34,960 bases of DNA, from NCBI GenBank assembly GCA_029865885.1, contig JARXAK010000046.1, forward strand, positions 1 to 34,960. The letters are read 5' to 3'. Source of the DNA: Rhizobium sp. (GTDB lineage Bacteria > Pseudomonadota > Alphaproteobacteria > Rhizobiales > Rhizobiaceae). Below the pieces are notes generated by a model that was not told where the DNA came from, searched no databases, and saw nothing but the letters and a program-made list of their open reading frames with translations. Made by a program: the position numbers and the translations under genes. Positions 25,166-33,496 of this stretch are shown here, in pieces; position 1 is the stretch's first letter, and each line of letters starts with the position of its first letter.

Positions 25166-26470
25166 ATGACACACGACCAAAATGCAAAATCAGGCCTGAC
25201 ACGCCGCGAACTTCTGGCCGCCGGTGCGGCCTCCAGTGTTCTCGCAAGCCTTGGCGGATTGCGACCTGCCTTCGCAGCCGATACGCTCAAGGTGGGTTTC
25301 ATCAGCCCACGCACCGGCCCGCTTGCCGGCTTCGGCGAAACGGACGGCTATGTGCTCGAACTGGTCCGCAGGGCACTTGCCAATGGCATCGAGGTCGGCG
25401 GCAAGACCTATCAGGTCGAGATCCTTGATCAGGACACCCAGTCCGACCCATCTCGGGCCGGCCAGCTGGCAAAGGACCTGATCAACAATCAGGGCATCGA
25501 CATGATGCTGGCTGTTTCGACGCCAGAGACAATCAATCCTGTCTCGGACGCCTGCGAGGCGGCCGGCATTCCCTGCCTCTCCACCGTCATGCCCTGGGAA
25601 GCCTGGTATTTCGGTCGCGGCGCCAAGCCGGATCAGCCCTCTCCGTTCAAGTGGACCTACCACTTCGGCTTCGGCGTCGGTGAGTTCCACAAGGCCTATG
25701 TGTCGCAGTGGAACCTGATCGAGACCAATAAAAAGGTCGGGGTCATGTATCCCAACGATGCCGACGGCAATGCGATCCGCGCCAATCTCGCCCCGCTGCT
25801 CACCAAGGAAGGCTTCACGATTATCGATCCCGGCGCCTACGAAACCGGCACCACGGACTTTTCAAGCCAGATCGCGCTGTTCAAGCAGGAAGGCGTTGAA
25901 ATCATCAATACCTTCCCGATCCCGCCGGATTTTGCCACCTTCTGGCGCCAGGCGGCCCAGCAGGGCCTGCATCGCCAGGTCAAGATCATTCAGGTCGCCA
26001 AGACCGGCCTGTTCCCCTCCGGCGTTGAAGCGCTGGGTCAACTTGGCGTCAATCTCGGCAGCGGCGCCTATTGGCACAAGGCTTTCCCGTACAGCTCGTC
26101 CCTGACGGGCGTCACCGGCCCGCAGCTGGCCGATGGTTATGAGGCAGAGAGCGGAAAGCAGTGGACCCAGCAACTGGGCGCAACGCTGTCGCTGTTCGAC
26201 GCGGGTTTTGCAGCGCTGAAGGCAGCAACCGATGCCAAGAGCAAGGATGCCGTGGCAAAGGCGCTTTCGACGCTGAACACCACAACGATCGCAGGCAAGG
26301 TCGACTTCACCTCGGGTCCGTTCCCGAATGTTTCACCAGGCCCGATCATCGGCACCCAGTGGGTCAAGGCACCGGAAGGCTCGAAATTCCCGCTGGATTA
26401 CGTGGTGACCGAAAACGCCACCGACCCCAACGTTCCGGTCGGCGCCAAGCTGCTGCCGTACAACGGTTGA
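25166..26470 (+). CDS. Liv-type ABC substrate-binding protein (Tat signal)
   Basis: Periplasmic binding protein of 434 residues, type I fold of the branched-chain amino acid family. The signal has a twin-arginine motif, LTRRELLAAGAASS, and probable cleavage after AFA (residue 37). The mature start TLKVGFISPRTGPLAGFGE and GVMYPNDADGNAIR are family segments. Members of this family also carry aromatic acids, urea and amides, so the ligand is not assumed to be an amino acid. The ATG at 25166 follows GGGAGGAAG. It belongs to a complete five-gene importer; export by Tat suggests folding before secretion. Confidence 0.9.
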   Translation: MTHDQNAKSGLTRRELLAAGAASSVLASLGGLRPAFAADTLKVGFISPRTGPLAGFGETDGYVLELVRRALANGIEVGGKTYQVEILDQDTQSDPSRAGQLAKDLINNQGIDMMLAVSTPETINPVSDACEAAGIPCLSTVMPWEAWYFGRGAKPDQPSPFKWTYHFGFGVGEFHKAYVSQWNLIETNKKVGVMYPNDADGNAIRANLAPLLTKEGFTIIDPGAYETGTTDFSSQIALFKQEGVEIINTFPIPPDFATFWRQAAQQGLHRQVKIIQVAKTGLFPSGVEALGQLGVNLGSGAYWHKAFPYSSSLTGVTGPQLADGYEAESGKQWTQQLGATLSLFDAGFAALKAATDAKSKDAVAKALSTLNTTTIAGKVDFTSGPFPNVSPGPIIGTQWVKAPEGSKFPLDYVVTENATDPNVPVGAKLLPYNG

Positions 26471-26482
26471 GCTTAGACAAGC

Positions 26483-27235
26483 ATGTTGAACACAACGGAA
26501 GGAGGAACCGGCGGGAGCCGGTTCTCGGGCATCGGTATAGGTAAGCGCTTCGGTGCCCTGTCGGTGCTTGAAGATGTCGATTTTTCCATGGGCCTTGATG
26601 AGGCCGTGGGCATCGTTGGACCGAATGGCGCGGGCAAGACCACCTTGCTCGCCACACTCGGTGGTGCTTTTGCGCCCTCGGCGGGCAGAGTGGAACTCGC
26701 CGGACGCGATGTTACCGCGTTATCGGCTGCGGAGCGCTGCCGCTTGGGTCTTGTGCGCACGCACCAGGTGCCAAAGCCCTTTCTCGGCATGACCACATTC
26801 GAGAATGTCCATCTGGCGGCGGCCCATGCACCGGCCCAAAGCCGCAACGAGGCCTATGATCGCACCATCGATGCACTGTCGCTCTGCGGGATGATCGGGC
26901 TTGCCAATCGCCGGGCGGAAACGCTTGGCCTGCTCGATCGCAAGCGGCTGGAGCTGGCACGGGCGCTCGCGACCGGCCCGCGGATCATCCTGCTCGACGA
27001 AATCGGCGGTGGCCTCACCGACAGCGAGGCGCAGGAACTCGTCGAAACCATTCGCGAGCTGCGCCGCCGCCAGATCGGCATCGTCTGGATTGAGCATATC
27101 GTGCACGTGCTGCTGCAGATTGTCACCCGGCTCATCTGTATGGACGCGGGCCGGATCATCGCCGATGGCGATCCGCAAGCCGTGATGTCGGATCCCGAGG
27201 TTGTGCGCGCTTATCTGGGAGGGGCGCCGGCATGA
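26483..27235 (+). CDS. ABC ATPase, LivG type with variant signature
   Basis: ATP-binding subunit of 250 residues. It shows Walker A GPNGAGKTT, a Q-loop in RTHQVPKPF and Walker B IILLDEIGGGL, where the usual DEP reads DEI. The signature motif, normally LSxGQ-like, reads LGLLDRKRLELARAL. This LDRKRLE form occurs in a subgroup of Liv ATPases, so it is probably functional, paired with the canonical second ATPase. The ribosome binding site before the ATG at 26483 is weak; GGAAGGAGG lies inside the first codons. The end overlaps the next gene by four bases. Confidence 0.88.
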   Translation: MLNTTEGGTGGSRFSGIGIGKRFGALSVLEDVDFSMGLDEAVGIVGPNGAGKTTLLATLGGAFAPSAGRVELAGRDVTALSAAERCRLGLVRTHQVPKPFLGMTTFENVHLAAAHAPAQSRNEAYDRTIDALSLCGMIGLANRRAETLGLLDRKRLELARALATGPRIILLDEIGGGLTDSEAQELVETIRELRRRQIGIVWIEHIVHVLLQIVTRLICMDAGRIIADGDPQAVMSDPEVVRAYLGGAPA

Positions 27236-27960
27236 CGATGTTGGAAATCAATGGCCTGGTCGCCAGTCACGGCCTTCTGGAAGCGGTTCGCCAGGTATCC
27301 ATTACGCTCAAAAAGGGCGAGACCCTGGCTTTGGTCGGCGCCAATGGTGCAGGCAAGACAACGCTGATGCGCACGCTCGCCGGCGCCCATCCGGTCAAGG
27401 CCGGAACGATCCGGGTTGGCGGCGATGATGTCACCGGGCTCAAGTCTCACGAGCGCGTGCGGCGTGGTATTGCCCTCGTCCCAGAGGGCCGCAAGATGTT
27501 TGCCTCGATGACGGTCGCCGAAAATCTTGCGCTGGGCAGCATGGCTGGTCGAGCAGGCGACTGGTCGGTTGAGCGCATCCTCGAAATCTTCCCCAACCTG
27601 CAAAAACGGCTGCACTCGAAGACCGGTCATCTCTCCGGCGGCGAGCAGCAGGCGACAGCGATCGGCCGTGCGCTGATGAGCAATCCCGACATTCTGTTGC
27701 TGGACGAGGTTTCTCTTGGGCTTTCACCGCTGATCGTCGACCGCGTCTATGCTTCGCTTGATGCGCTGATCAAGAGCGGCACCACGATCATTCTGGTCGA
27801 ACAGAACCTCGAACGGGCCATGGCGGTCGCCGGAAGGGTTGCCTGCATGCTTGAGGGCAGGATCGTGCTTGAGGGCCCCTCGGCGTCGCTGACGCGCGAG
27901 CAGGTGACGGACGCCTATTTCGGCCTTGGCCGCGTGGCAGCAAAGGGGGCGCTCTCATGA
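27232..27960 (+). CDS. ABC ATPase, LivF type
   Basis: Second ATP-binding subunit of 242 residues. It shows Walker A GANGAGKTT, signature LSGGEQQAT and Walker B ILLLDEVSLGLSP, followed by IILVEQNLERA with the switch-region segment. It begins in an ATGA overlap with the LivG-type gene and ends overlapping the first permease start, so the subunits are made in step. It is canonical where its partner is variant. Confidence 0.92.
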   Translation: MTMLEINGLVASHGLLEAVRQVSITLKKGETLALVGANGAGKTTLMRTLAGAHPVKAGTIRVGGDDVTGLKSHERVRRGIALVPEGRKMFASMTVAENLALGSMAGRAGDWSVERILEIFPNLQKRLHSKTGHLSGGEQQATAIGRALMSNPDILLLDEVSLGLSPLIVDRVYASLDALIKSGTTIILVEQNLERAMAVAGRVACMLEGRIVLEGPSASLTREQVTDAYFGLGRVAAKGALS

Positions 27961-28853
27961 TGAACCAAATAATCCAGGGCATCCTGCTGGGTGGCTATTA
28001 TGCCGTCATCGCCTGCGGTCTGTCCTTCATGTTCTCGGTCATGCGCATCATCAACCTGGCGCATGGCAGCCTGGCAGTCGCTTCGGCCTACCTGATCTTC
28101 GTGCTCAGCGAAAAAGCGCAACTGCCGCTCTGGGCCTGCCTGCTGATCGCCGTCGTGACGATGGCGATTGCCGGCTGGCTGATCCAGCGCCTGATCCTTG
28201 ATCGTTCGGCGCGAGGCGGGCAGTTGCTGCCGATCCTGTCGACCTTCGGCCTGTCGATCGTCATCGACAATTCGCTGTTTCAACAGTTCGGCGCCGATAC
28301 GCGGTCCCTTGCCAATTCCATTGGTGATCTCCCCTGGGCATCCTGGGAACTGCCATTCGGCATCTATGTCGGCAAGCTGCCGGTGCTGATCTTCGTATCG
28401 GCGGTGGTCATGCTCGGTACGCTGCAGGTGATCCTGATGCGGACCAAGCTGGGACTTGCCATCCGCGCTACGGCAGAGGATCCGGATACGGCGGGCCTGG
28501 TCGGTATCGACGCGCGCCAGGTCAATGCCGCGGCAGCCGCAATCACGCTGGTAACCGTCACCATTGCAGGCATGTTTCTCGGGATGCGGGCGACATTCGA
28601 GCCCTATTCCGGCGCGCCACAACTGCTCTTCGCTTTCGAGGCTGCGGTGATTGGTGGTGCCGGATCACTCTGGGGTACACTGGTCGGTGGTATCATCCTC
28701 GGCATTGCCCAGACTTTCGGCGCGTCGGTGCACCCGCTTGGCTTCCTCATTGCCGGGCACGCCACCTTCCTCATCATCCTGTTCATCCGGTTGATCTTTC
28801 CCGATTTCCTCAGCCTGCCAATGCGGCTGTTGCGTGCCAGAGGTACACCATGA
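27957..28853 (+). CDS. ABC permease, LivH type
   Basis: Inner membrane permease of 298 residues. It shows the opening QIIQGILLGGYYAVIACGLSF, the motif MRIINLAHGSLAVASAY, the cytoplasmic coupling loop RATAEDPDTAGLVGID, and VIGGAGSLWGTLVGGIILG near the end, all typical of LivH. There are about 8 hydrophobic segments. Two adjacent ATG codons (27957, 27960) are possible; the first overlaps the ATPase stop. It overlaps the LivM-type gene by four bases. Confidence 0.92.
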   Translation: MMNQIIQGILLGGYYAVIACGLSFMFSVMRIINLAHGSLAVASAYLIFVLSEKAQLPLWACLLIAVVTMAIAGWLIQRLILDRSARGGQLLPILSTFGLSIVIDNSLFQQFGADTRSLANSIGDLPWASWELPFGIYVGKLPVLIFVSAVVMLGTLQVILMRTKLGLAIRATAEDPDTAGLVGIDARQVNAAAAAITLVTVTIAGMFLGMRATFEPYSGAPQLLFAFEAAVIGGAGSLWGTLVGGIILGIAQTFGASVHPLGFLIAGHATFLIILFIRLIFPDFLSLPMRLLRARGTP

Positions 28854-29890
28854 CCGTCCATCAAACTTCATTGCATCATCATCACGGTCGCGTTGAACGG
28901 TGGACGACGGCGTCGCGCGTTGCGATTGGCGCAAGCCTGCTGGTCGTCCTGGTGCTGACGCTGGTCCCTGCCTTTGGTGGCGCCGGCAGCATCGACCGGA
29001 TGACGGCTCTTTTCGTCTATGTGATCCTGGCTGCCATGTGGAACGCGCTTGCCGGATATGGTGGCCTGATCTCGGTCGGCCAGCAGGTGTTTTTCGGCCT
29101 CGGTGCCTATTTCACCGTGCGCATTGCCGATGCAGGGCTCAATCCGTTCCTGTCGATCGTTATGGCCGGTGGTGTCGTCACGCTCTTGTCCTATCCGCTC
29201 TCCCTGCTGATGCTCCGGCTCAAGGGCGGGGAATTCGCGATCGGCATGTGGGTCGTGTCGGCCCTCACCCATCTGCTCGTCAACCTCGACCAGCTGATCC
29301 AGGGAGAAACCGGCACCTCGCTGATCTCGCTCAACGCCTATGACATCGACGATCGTCGCACCTACATCTACTGGCTCGCCCTCGCCTCGATGGTGACGAT
29401 GCTGACAATCCTTTTTGCGGTTCTCAGATCCCGCCGCGGAGCAGCGATCCAGGCGATCCGGGACAATGAGGATGCGGCGCGAGCTCTCGGCGTCAATGTC
29501 GAGGCGACAAAGCGGCTGATTTTCGTACTGGCTGCAGCGGGAACCGGCCTTGCCGGCGCGCTCTGGCTTGCCAGCGCCACAAGCTTCCAGCCGAAGACCT
29601 ATTTCTCGGTCCAATGGACGGCCTACATGATCTTCATGGTCCTGGTCGGGGGTATCGGCACATTTGAAGGCGCGATCCTGGGCGCCATCCTGTTCTTCCT
29701 CATCGAGACGTGGTTCGGCGGGCTCGGGGTCTGGTATCTCATCGGCCTCGGCGTTGTCGCGCTGCTGTTCTCGCTGTTCGTGCCAAAGGGCATCTGGGGA
29801 GAACTCGAGAGGCGTACAGGCCTGTCGCTGATGCCCGTCGGCTACCGGCTCATCTTGCTGCCGAAAACGAAATCAACGGAAAAGGAGTAA
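28850..29890 (+). CDS. ABC permease, LivM type
   Basis: Second membrane permease of 346 residues. It shows the LivM segment MWNALAGYGGLISVGQQVFFGLGAY, the coupling loop IRDNEDAARALGVNVEATKR, and MVLVGGIGTFEGAILGAI. The N-terminus has a short cytoplasmic His-rich run, HHHHGR. The ATGA overlap with LivH supports one translational unit. The stop lies inside the ribosome binding site AAGGAG of the SDR that follows. Confidence 0.92.
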   Translation: MTVHQTSLHHHHGRVERWTTASRVAIGASLLVVLVLTLVPAFGGAGSIDRMTALFVYVILAAMWNALAGYGGLISVGQQVFFGLGAYFTVRIADAGLNPFLSIVMAGGVVTLLSYPLSLLMLRLKGGEFAIGMWVVSALTHLLVNLDQLIQGETGTSLISLNAYDIDDRRTYIYWLALASMVTMLTILFAVLRSRRGAAIQAIRDNEDAARALGVNVEATKRLIFVLAAAGTGLAGALWLASATSFQPKTYFSVQWTAYMIFMVLVGGIGTFEGAILGAILFFLIETWFGGLGVWYLIGLGVVALLFSLFVPKGIWGELERRTGLSLMPVGYRLILLPKTKSTEKE

Positions 29891-29893
29891 GTC

Positions 29894-30694
29894 ATGCTGA
29901 TTGGCAAGACGCTTGTGATCACCGGCGTCGCATCCGGTATCGGAGCACGCACGGCAGAACTTGCCATCACGATGGGCGCCGATGTGATCGGCATCGACAT
30001 CCGGGAACCCGTAAAGAGCAATGGTTCCTTTCTCGCTGGCGACCTCTCGACAGCAGACGGCATTGCAGCGGTCGTCGCTCGCCTGCCCGGACGCTTTGAT
30101 GCCCTCTTGAACATCGCCGGGATATCCGGCTCCGTCGGTGCGGCCAAGACGCTCGCCATCAACTTCTATGGGCTTCGCCATCTCACGGAAAACGTCGCAG
30201 GTCGCCTGCGCGAGGGCGGCGCGGTCGTCAACGTCGCCTCGATCGCCGGCTACGGCTGGCGGGCCAATCTCGATCGGGCGCGTCGCATGGTCGGCGTTCC
30301 AGGCTTTCCCGACATCGAGCGCGTCATGGCCGACAATGCTGTTGCCAACGAGATCGGCTATCCGCTTTCCAAGGAACTCTTGCTCCTGTGGACACAGATC
30401 GCGGCGCACCAGGTGCAATTCAAGGGACGCGGCATTCGTGTCAACGCGGTCAGTCCCGGCCCGGTGGAAACCCCGATCCTCAAGGAATTCCGCAGCGTGC
30501 TCGGTGACGAACGGGTCGATTCCGACATTTCGCGCACCGGCCGCGCCGGCACGGCCTCCGACATTGCCCCCGTCGTGCTGTTCATGGCGTCCGATGCGGC
30601 CCGCTGGATCAACGGCGCCAACATCGCGTGCGACGGCGGGCTGGAAGCGTCTGTCAACGCCGATGTGCTCGGCTTCAATCCGCAGCAGGGATAA
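29894..30694 (+). CDS. SDR family oxidoreductase (3-alpha-HSD-like)
   Basis: Short-chain dehydrogenase of 266 residues. It shows TGVASGIG (10-17), an Asp after the second strand (GIDIRE) favouring NAD(H), and Ser116, Tyr156 and Lys160 (YPLSK). NNAG is replaced by NIAG (73-76), and an insert of about 25 residues (GWRANLDRARRMVGVPGFPD) separates Ser from Tyr, as in 3-alpha-hydroxysteroid and related dehydrogenases. The ATG at 29894 follows AAGGAG. As last gene of the aldehyde dehydrogenase-importer operon, it could oxidise an alcohol to the aldehyde used by the first gene (inference). Confidence 0.87.
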   Translation: MLIGKTLVITGVASGIGARTAELAITMGADVIGIDIREPVKSNGSFLAGDLSTADGIAAVVARLPGRFDALLNIAGISGSVGAAKTLAINFYGLRHLTENVAGRLREGGAVVNVASIAGYGWRANLDRARRMVGVPGFPDIERVMADNAVANEIGYPLSKELLLLWTQIAAHQVQFKGRGIRVNAVSPGPVETPILKEFRSVLGDERVDSDISRTGRAGTASDIAPVVLFMASDAARWINGANIACDGGLEASVNADVLGFNPQQG

Positions 30695-30886
30695 CTCTGA
30701 AGTTTAATATCAATGACCTGAGCCCCCTTTCCCTGCAGTTTTTGGGGATTATTCCAGAGGGTCAAGGACAGTCGAGAAGGCCTCGGAAAGCTTGCGGAAG
30801 CCAGAACCGCAAAAGCCGCCACGGTTGAACCGAGGCTGTAATTGATTTGTTTGATTCTGGTTGCGGAGGCCTGAACCGCTTGAAAA
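30695..30886. repeat. Intergenic region with structured imperfect repeats
   Basis: The 192-base gap between convergent genes contains imperfect 21-base direct repeats at 30792-30812 and 30861-30881 (about 17 of 21 matching). It also has a hairpin TTGCGG / CCGCAA (30792-30797, 30807-30812) and an outer inverted pair GCCTCGG / CCGAGGC (30780-30786, 30830-30836). No gene is supported. It may be a decayed repetitive element or a structured transcript end. Confidence 0.45.
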
Positions 30887-31666
30887 TCACCCCGGATGCT
30901 GCTGGACACTCAGTCCGCCATCGACAGTAAGACAAGTGGCGTTCATGAAGGGGCATTCGTCCGAGATCATGAACACCGCTGCCAGAGCGATTTCCTGCGG
31001 TGAGGCGATCCGCCCACCCGGATGCAGCTTCATCGTCTCAGCTTTGGCGGCTTCGGGATCGGGAAAGCCGTTCCAGTAATCGATCACCTTCTGGGTCGCG
31101 ACATAGCCGGGGGCAAGCGCGTTCACCCGGATATTGGCGGCGGCATATTCAAGGCCAAGCGATTTCGTCATGCCGAGCAGCGCATGTTTGGCAAGCGGAT
31201 AGGGAAAGGTATGCGGGATCACGGTGAAGGCATGGGTCGAGGCGATGTTGAGAATGACGCCGCCGTTCCCGGCCAACATGCCTTTCAGCACGGCGCGGCT
31301 GCAGTTCCACGCGCCCTTGAGATTGATGTCGAAGCAGCGCGCCCAGGCCTCATCGGTGAGCTCGAGCGGTTCGGCAAAGACATTGACACCGGCATTGTTG
31401 ACCAGCGCATTGATCTCGCCGATCTCTTCCCTCGCCTGTCCGATCGCGGCCTCGATCGATGCGGCATCGGTGATATCGGCGGCGGCATGGCAGAGCTTTG
31501 CCCCGCGAGTTGCAAGATCTTCCGCGGCTTGCGCCAGCAGGTCCCCGTCGAGATCGATCAGCAGCAGCGCCGCCCCTTCGCGGGCAAAGGCCTCAGCCAT
31601 GGCAAGCCCGATGCCCTGGGCCGCACCCGTGATCATGATCCGCTTTCCGTCGAGCCGGTTGCCCAT
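30887..31666 (-). CDS. SDR sugar dehydrogenase, probable aldose 1-dehydrogenase
   Basis: Short-chain dehydrogenase of 259 residues. It shows TGAAQGIG (13-20), Asp38 after the second strand, NNAG (90-93), and Ser143, Tyr156 and Lys160 (YPLAK). The ending CPFMNATCLTVDGGLSVQQHPG is family-like. I chose the ATG at 31666 because AGGAGG lies eight bases upstream; the ATG at 31672 would overlap the epimerase stop but is only two bases from that site. With the epimerase and arabinose-type importer it probably oxidises L-arabinose, galactose or fucose at C1 to the lactone, the first step of oxidative sugar breakdown (inference). Confidence 0.82.
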   Translation of the reverse strand: MGNRLDGKRIMITGAAQGIGLAMAEAFAREGAALLLIDLDGDLLAQAAEDLATRGAKLCHAAADITDAASIEAAIGQAREEIGEINALVNNAGVNVFAEPLELTDEAWARCFDINLKGAWNCSRAVLKGMLAGNGGVILNIASTHAFTVIPHTFPYPLAKHALLGMTKSLGLEYAAANIRVNALAPGYVATQKVIDYWNGFPDPEAAKAETMKLHPGGRIASPQEIALAAVFMISDECPFMNATCLTVDGGLSVQQHPG

Positions 31667-31668
31667 GG

Positions 31669-32532
31669 TCATATCCTCCTCAGGCGAATGGTCATTTCAC
31701 TGCTGATCGATTCCCCGGCTGCCAGCCGCTTCAACCCTGCATAGCCCGGCATGTGATGGGCGTTCGGCAGGTGGGTCATCGGTTCGAAGCAGAAGAAGTC
31801 GGTCCGGTCGACCGGCATATAGAGCATGTAGATATCATGGATCGACGCAGCGTCGATCTCGGCAGCGAGCCTGAGTTCCGGCCATTCGATGGAGGCGTGT
31901 CCGTCCCAGCCGGCAAAGGCATTGTTGACAAAGCGATCCGGCAACAATGCGGGTTCGGCAAAATCGAGTTCTCTTGGCAGAGGCCCACTCTCGCCCGGCA
32001 AATGCCCAGCGCGTTCGCTCCATGCGGTCCTTGCCGGCGCGGTGAGCCGCGTCTGTGCCGTCTGGGCGAAGAAGGGATGCTGCCCAAGCCCGTAAAGCAG
32101 GGGCTTTTCGCCCTCATGGCGCACCGACAGTTCAAGGGTAACGCCGTTATCGGCAAGCGAGATGGTCTGCCAGGCACTGTAATCATAAGGGGACAGCGGA
32201 CCGGGCCGATGTCTGAGCGACAGCGTCACCGAGGCGTGATCGGCCTTGTCGATATCCCATGGCTCAAGCCAGCCGTCGCCATGCAGATAGAGCGGGTCGG
32301 CACTATTGGGCAGGAAGCGGTAGTCTGTGCCTTCAAGCGCAAAACTGTTGTGCTCTAGCCGGTTGCCGAAGGGCACCAGCGGAAAGCTTGCGAAACGCCC
32401 TTCCGGGCCGCCGCCGGGGACCAGGAACGCTTCGCCGTCGAAACGGGCTTCAGTCAGGGCAGCGCCTTGCCGGGCAACCCGCACTTGAACCGCGCCATCC
32501 GACAGCAGAAGCGTTTCCGGATCCGATATCAC
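31669..32532 (-). CDS. Aldose 1-epimerase
   Basis: Mutarotase of 287 residues interconverting alpha and beta sugar anomers. Catalytic candidates are His84 (LYLHGDGW), the general acid His152 (GLGQHPFF) and the general base Glu250 (FCFEPMTHLPNAHH). The fold and length fit the bacterial YihR/GalM-like group. It overlaps the araH stop by four bases (ATGA) and runs into the sugar dehydrogenase, so it likely supplies the anomer that the dehydrogenase uses. Confidence 0.88.
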   Translation of the reverse strand: MISDPETLLLSDGAVQVRVARQGAALTEARFDGEAFLVPGGGPEGRFASFPLVPFGNRLEHNSFALEGTDYRFLPNSADPLYLHGDGWLEPWDIDKADHASVTLSLRHRPGPLSPYDYSAWQTISLADNGVTLELSVRHEGEKPLLYGLGQHPFFAQTAQTRLTAPARTAWSERAGHLPGESGPLPRELDFAEPALLPDRFVNNAFAGWDGHASIEWPELRLAAEIDAASIHDIYMLYMPVDRTDFFCFEPMTHLPNAHHMPGYAGLKRLAAGESISSEMTIRLRRI

Positions 32533-33479
32533 CGATGCCGTCCGGCAGCCGAAGAGCGCAGATTGTCGAGCAGGACGGCGATCAGCAGGATCAGGCCGCG
32601 CACGACATATTGGTAGAAGGCCTGGATGTTGAGGAGGTTCATGACATTTTCGGCAATGCCCATGATCATAACGCCGACAATCACGCCGCTCATCGTCGCC
32701 CGGCCACCCGCCAGCGATACACCGCCGAGAACACAGGCCGAGATAACCGAGAGTTCGAGGCCGGTGGCAGCATTCGGCTGGCCCGACGTGATGCGCGAGG
32801 CAAGCAGGATGCCGGCAATGGCGCAGACCAGCCCCTGCAGCGCAAAGATCCAGATGCGCATGTTGACGACATTGACGCCCGCCAGACGCGAGGCTTCGGG
32901 ATTGCCGCCAATGGCCAGCGTGTTCTTGCCGAAGACCGTGCGGTTAAGCACGAAGCCGAAGACGATGAAGAGCGCCGCCATGACCCAGATCGGGGTGGGC
33001 ACGCCGAGGAACCGCGACAGCGCCAGCTGATAGAAATCCGGATTGTTGATGCCGACAGCACGGCCATCCGAGACGATCAGCGCGAAACCGCGCACGATCT
33101 GCATGGTGGCAAGCGTGGTGATCAGCGCGTTGATGTGAAAGCGGGCAATGACGACGCCGTTGATCAGACCGACAAAGGCGCCGCTGGCGAGTGCCGCGAT
33201 CAAGCCGAGCGTGATTGAGCCTGTGGCATTGGAGGCCATGACCGCGATCATGCCGGAAAAGGCGACGATCGAGCCAACCGAGAGGTCAAAATCGCGGGAA
33301 GCCAAGCAGAACATCATGGTGCAGGCGACGATGCCGATGGTGACGACCGATTGCAGCAGGCCAAGCATGTTGCGCTCGGTCATGAAATTGGGAACGGTCA
33401 GTGCGACCACGGCAAAGGCGACCACGAAGATCACCACCAGGCCCTGATCGCCGAGAAGAAGTTTCTTGAGAGACGGCAT
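32529..33479 (-). CDS. araH: L-arabinose-type ABC permease AraH
   Basis: Inner membrane permease of 316 residues, RbsC/AraH family. The segments MMFCLASRDFDLSVGSIVAF, INALITTLATMQIVRGFALI, GKNTLAIGGNPEASRLAGV, LASRITSGQPNAATGLELSV and NVMNLLNIQAFYQYVVRGLI closely follow E. coli AraH as I remember it. The frame is open 41 codons further upstream, but MPSLKKLLL at 33479 is the sensible start. It lies 17 bases after araG. Transport of L-arabinose is the best assignment; a related sugar such as galactose or fucose is possible. Confidence 0.88.
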   Translation of the reverse strand: MPSLKKLLLGDQGLVVIFVVAFAVVALTVPNFMTERNMLGLLQSVVTIGIVACTMMFCLASRDFDLSVGSIVAFSGMIAVMASNATGSITLGLIAALASGAFVGLINGVVIARFHINALITTLATMQIVRGFALIVSDGRAVGINNPDFYQLALSRFLGVPTPIWVMAALFIVFGFVLNRTVFGKNTLAIGGNPEASRLAGVNVVNMRIWIFALQGLVCAIAGILLASRITSGQPNAATGLELSVISACVLGGVSLAGGRATMSGVIVGVMIMGIAENVMNLLNIQAFYQYVVRGLILLIAVLLDNLRSSAAGRHR

Positions 33480-33496
33480 GGATATCAGTCCTGCGT

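Noticed and set aside
30358-30909. Minus-strand frame of 183 codons
   Set aside because: Most of it is antisense to the SDR gene. The part in the intergenic gap reads through repeats and has no domain.
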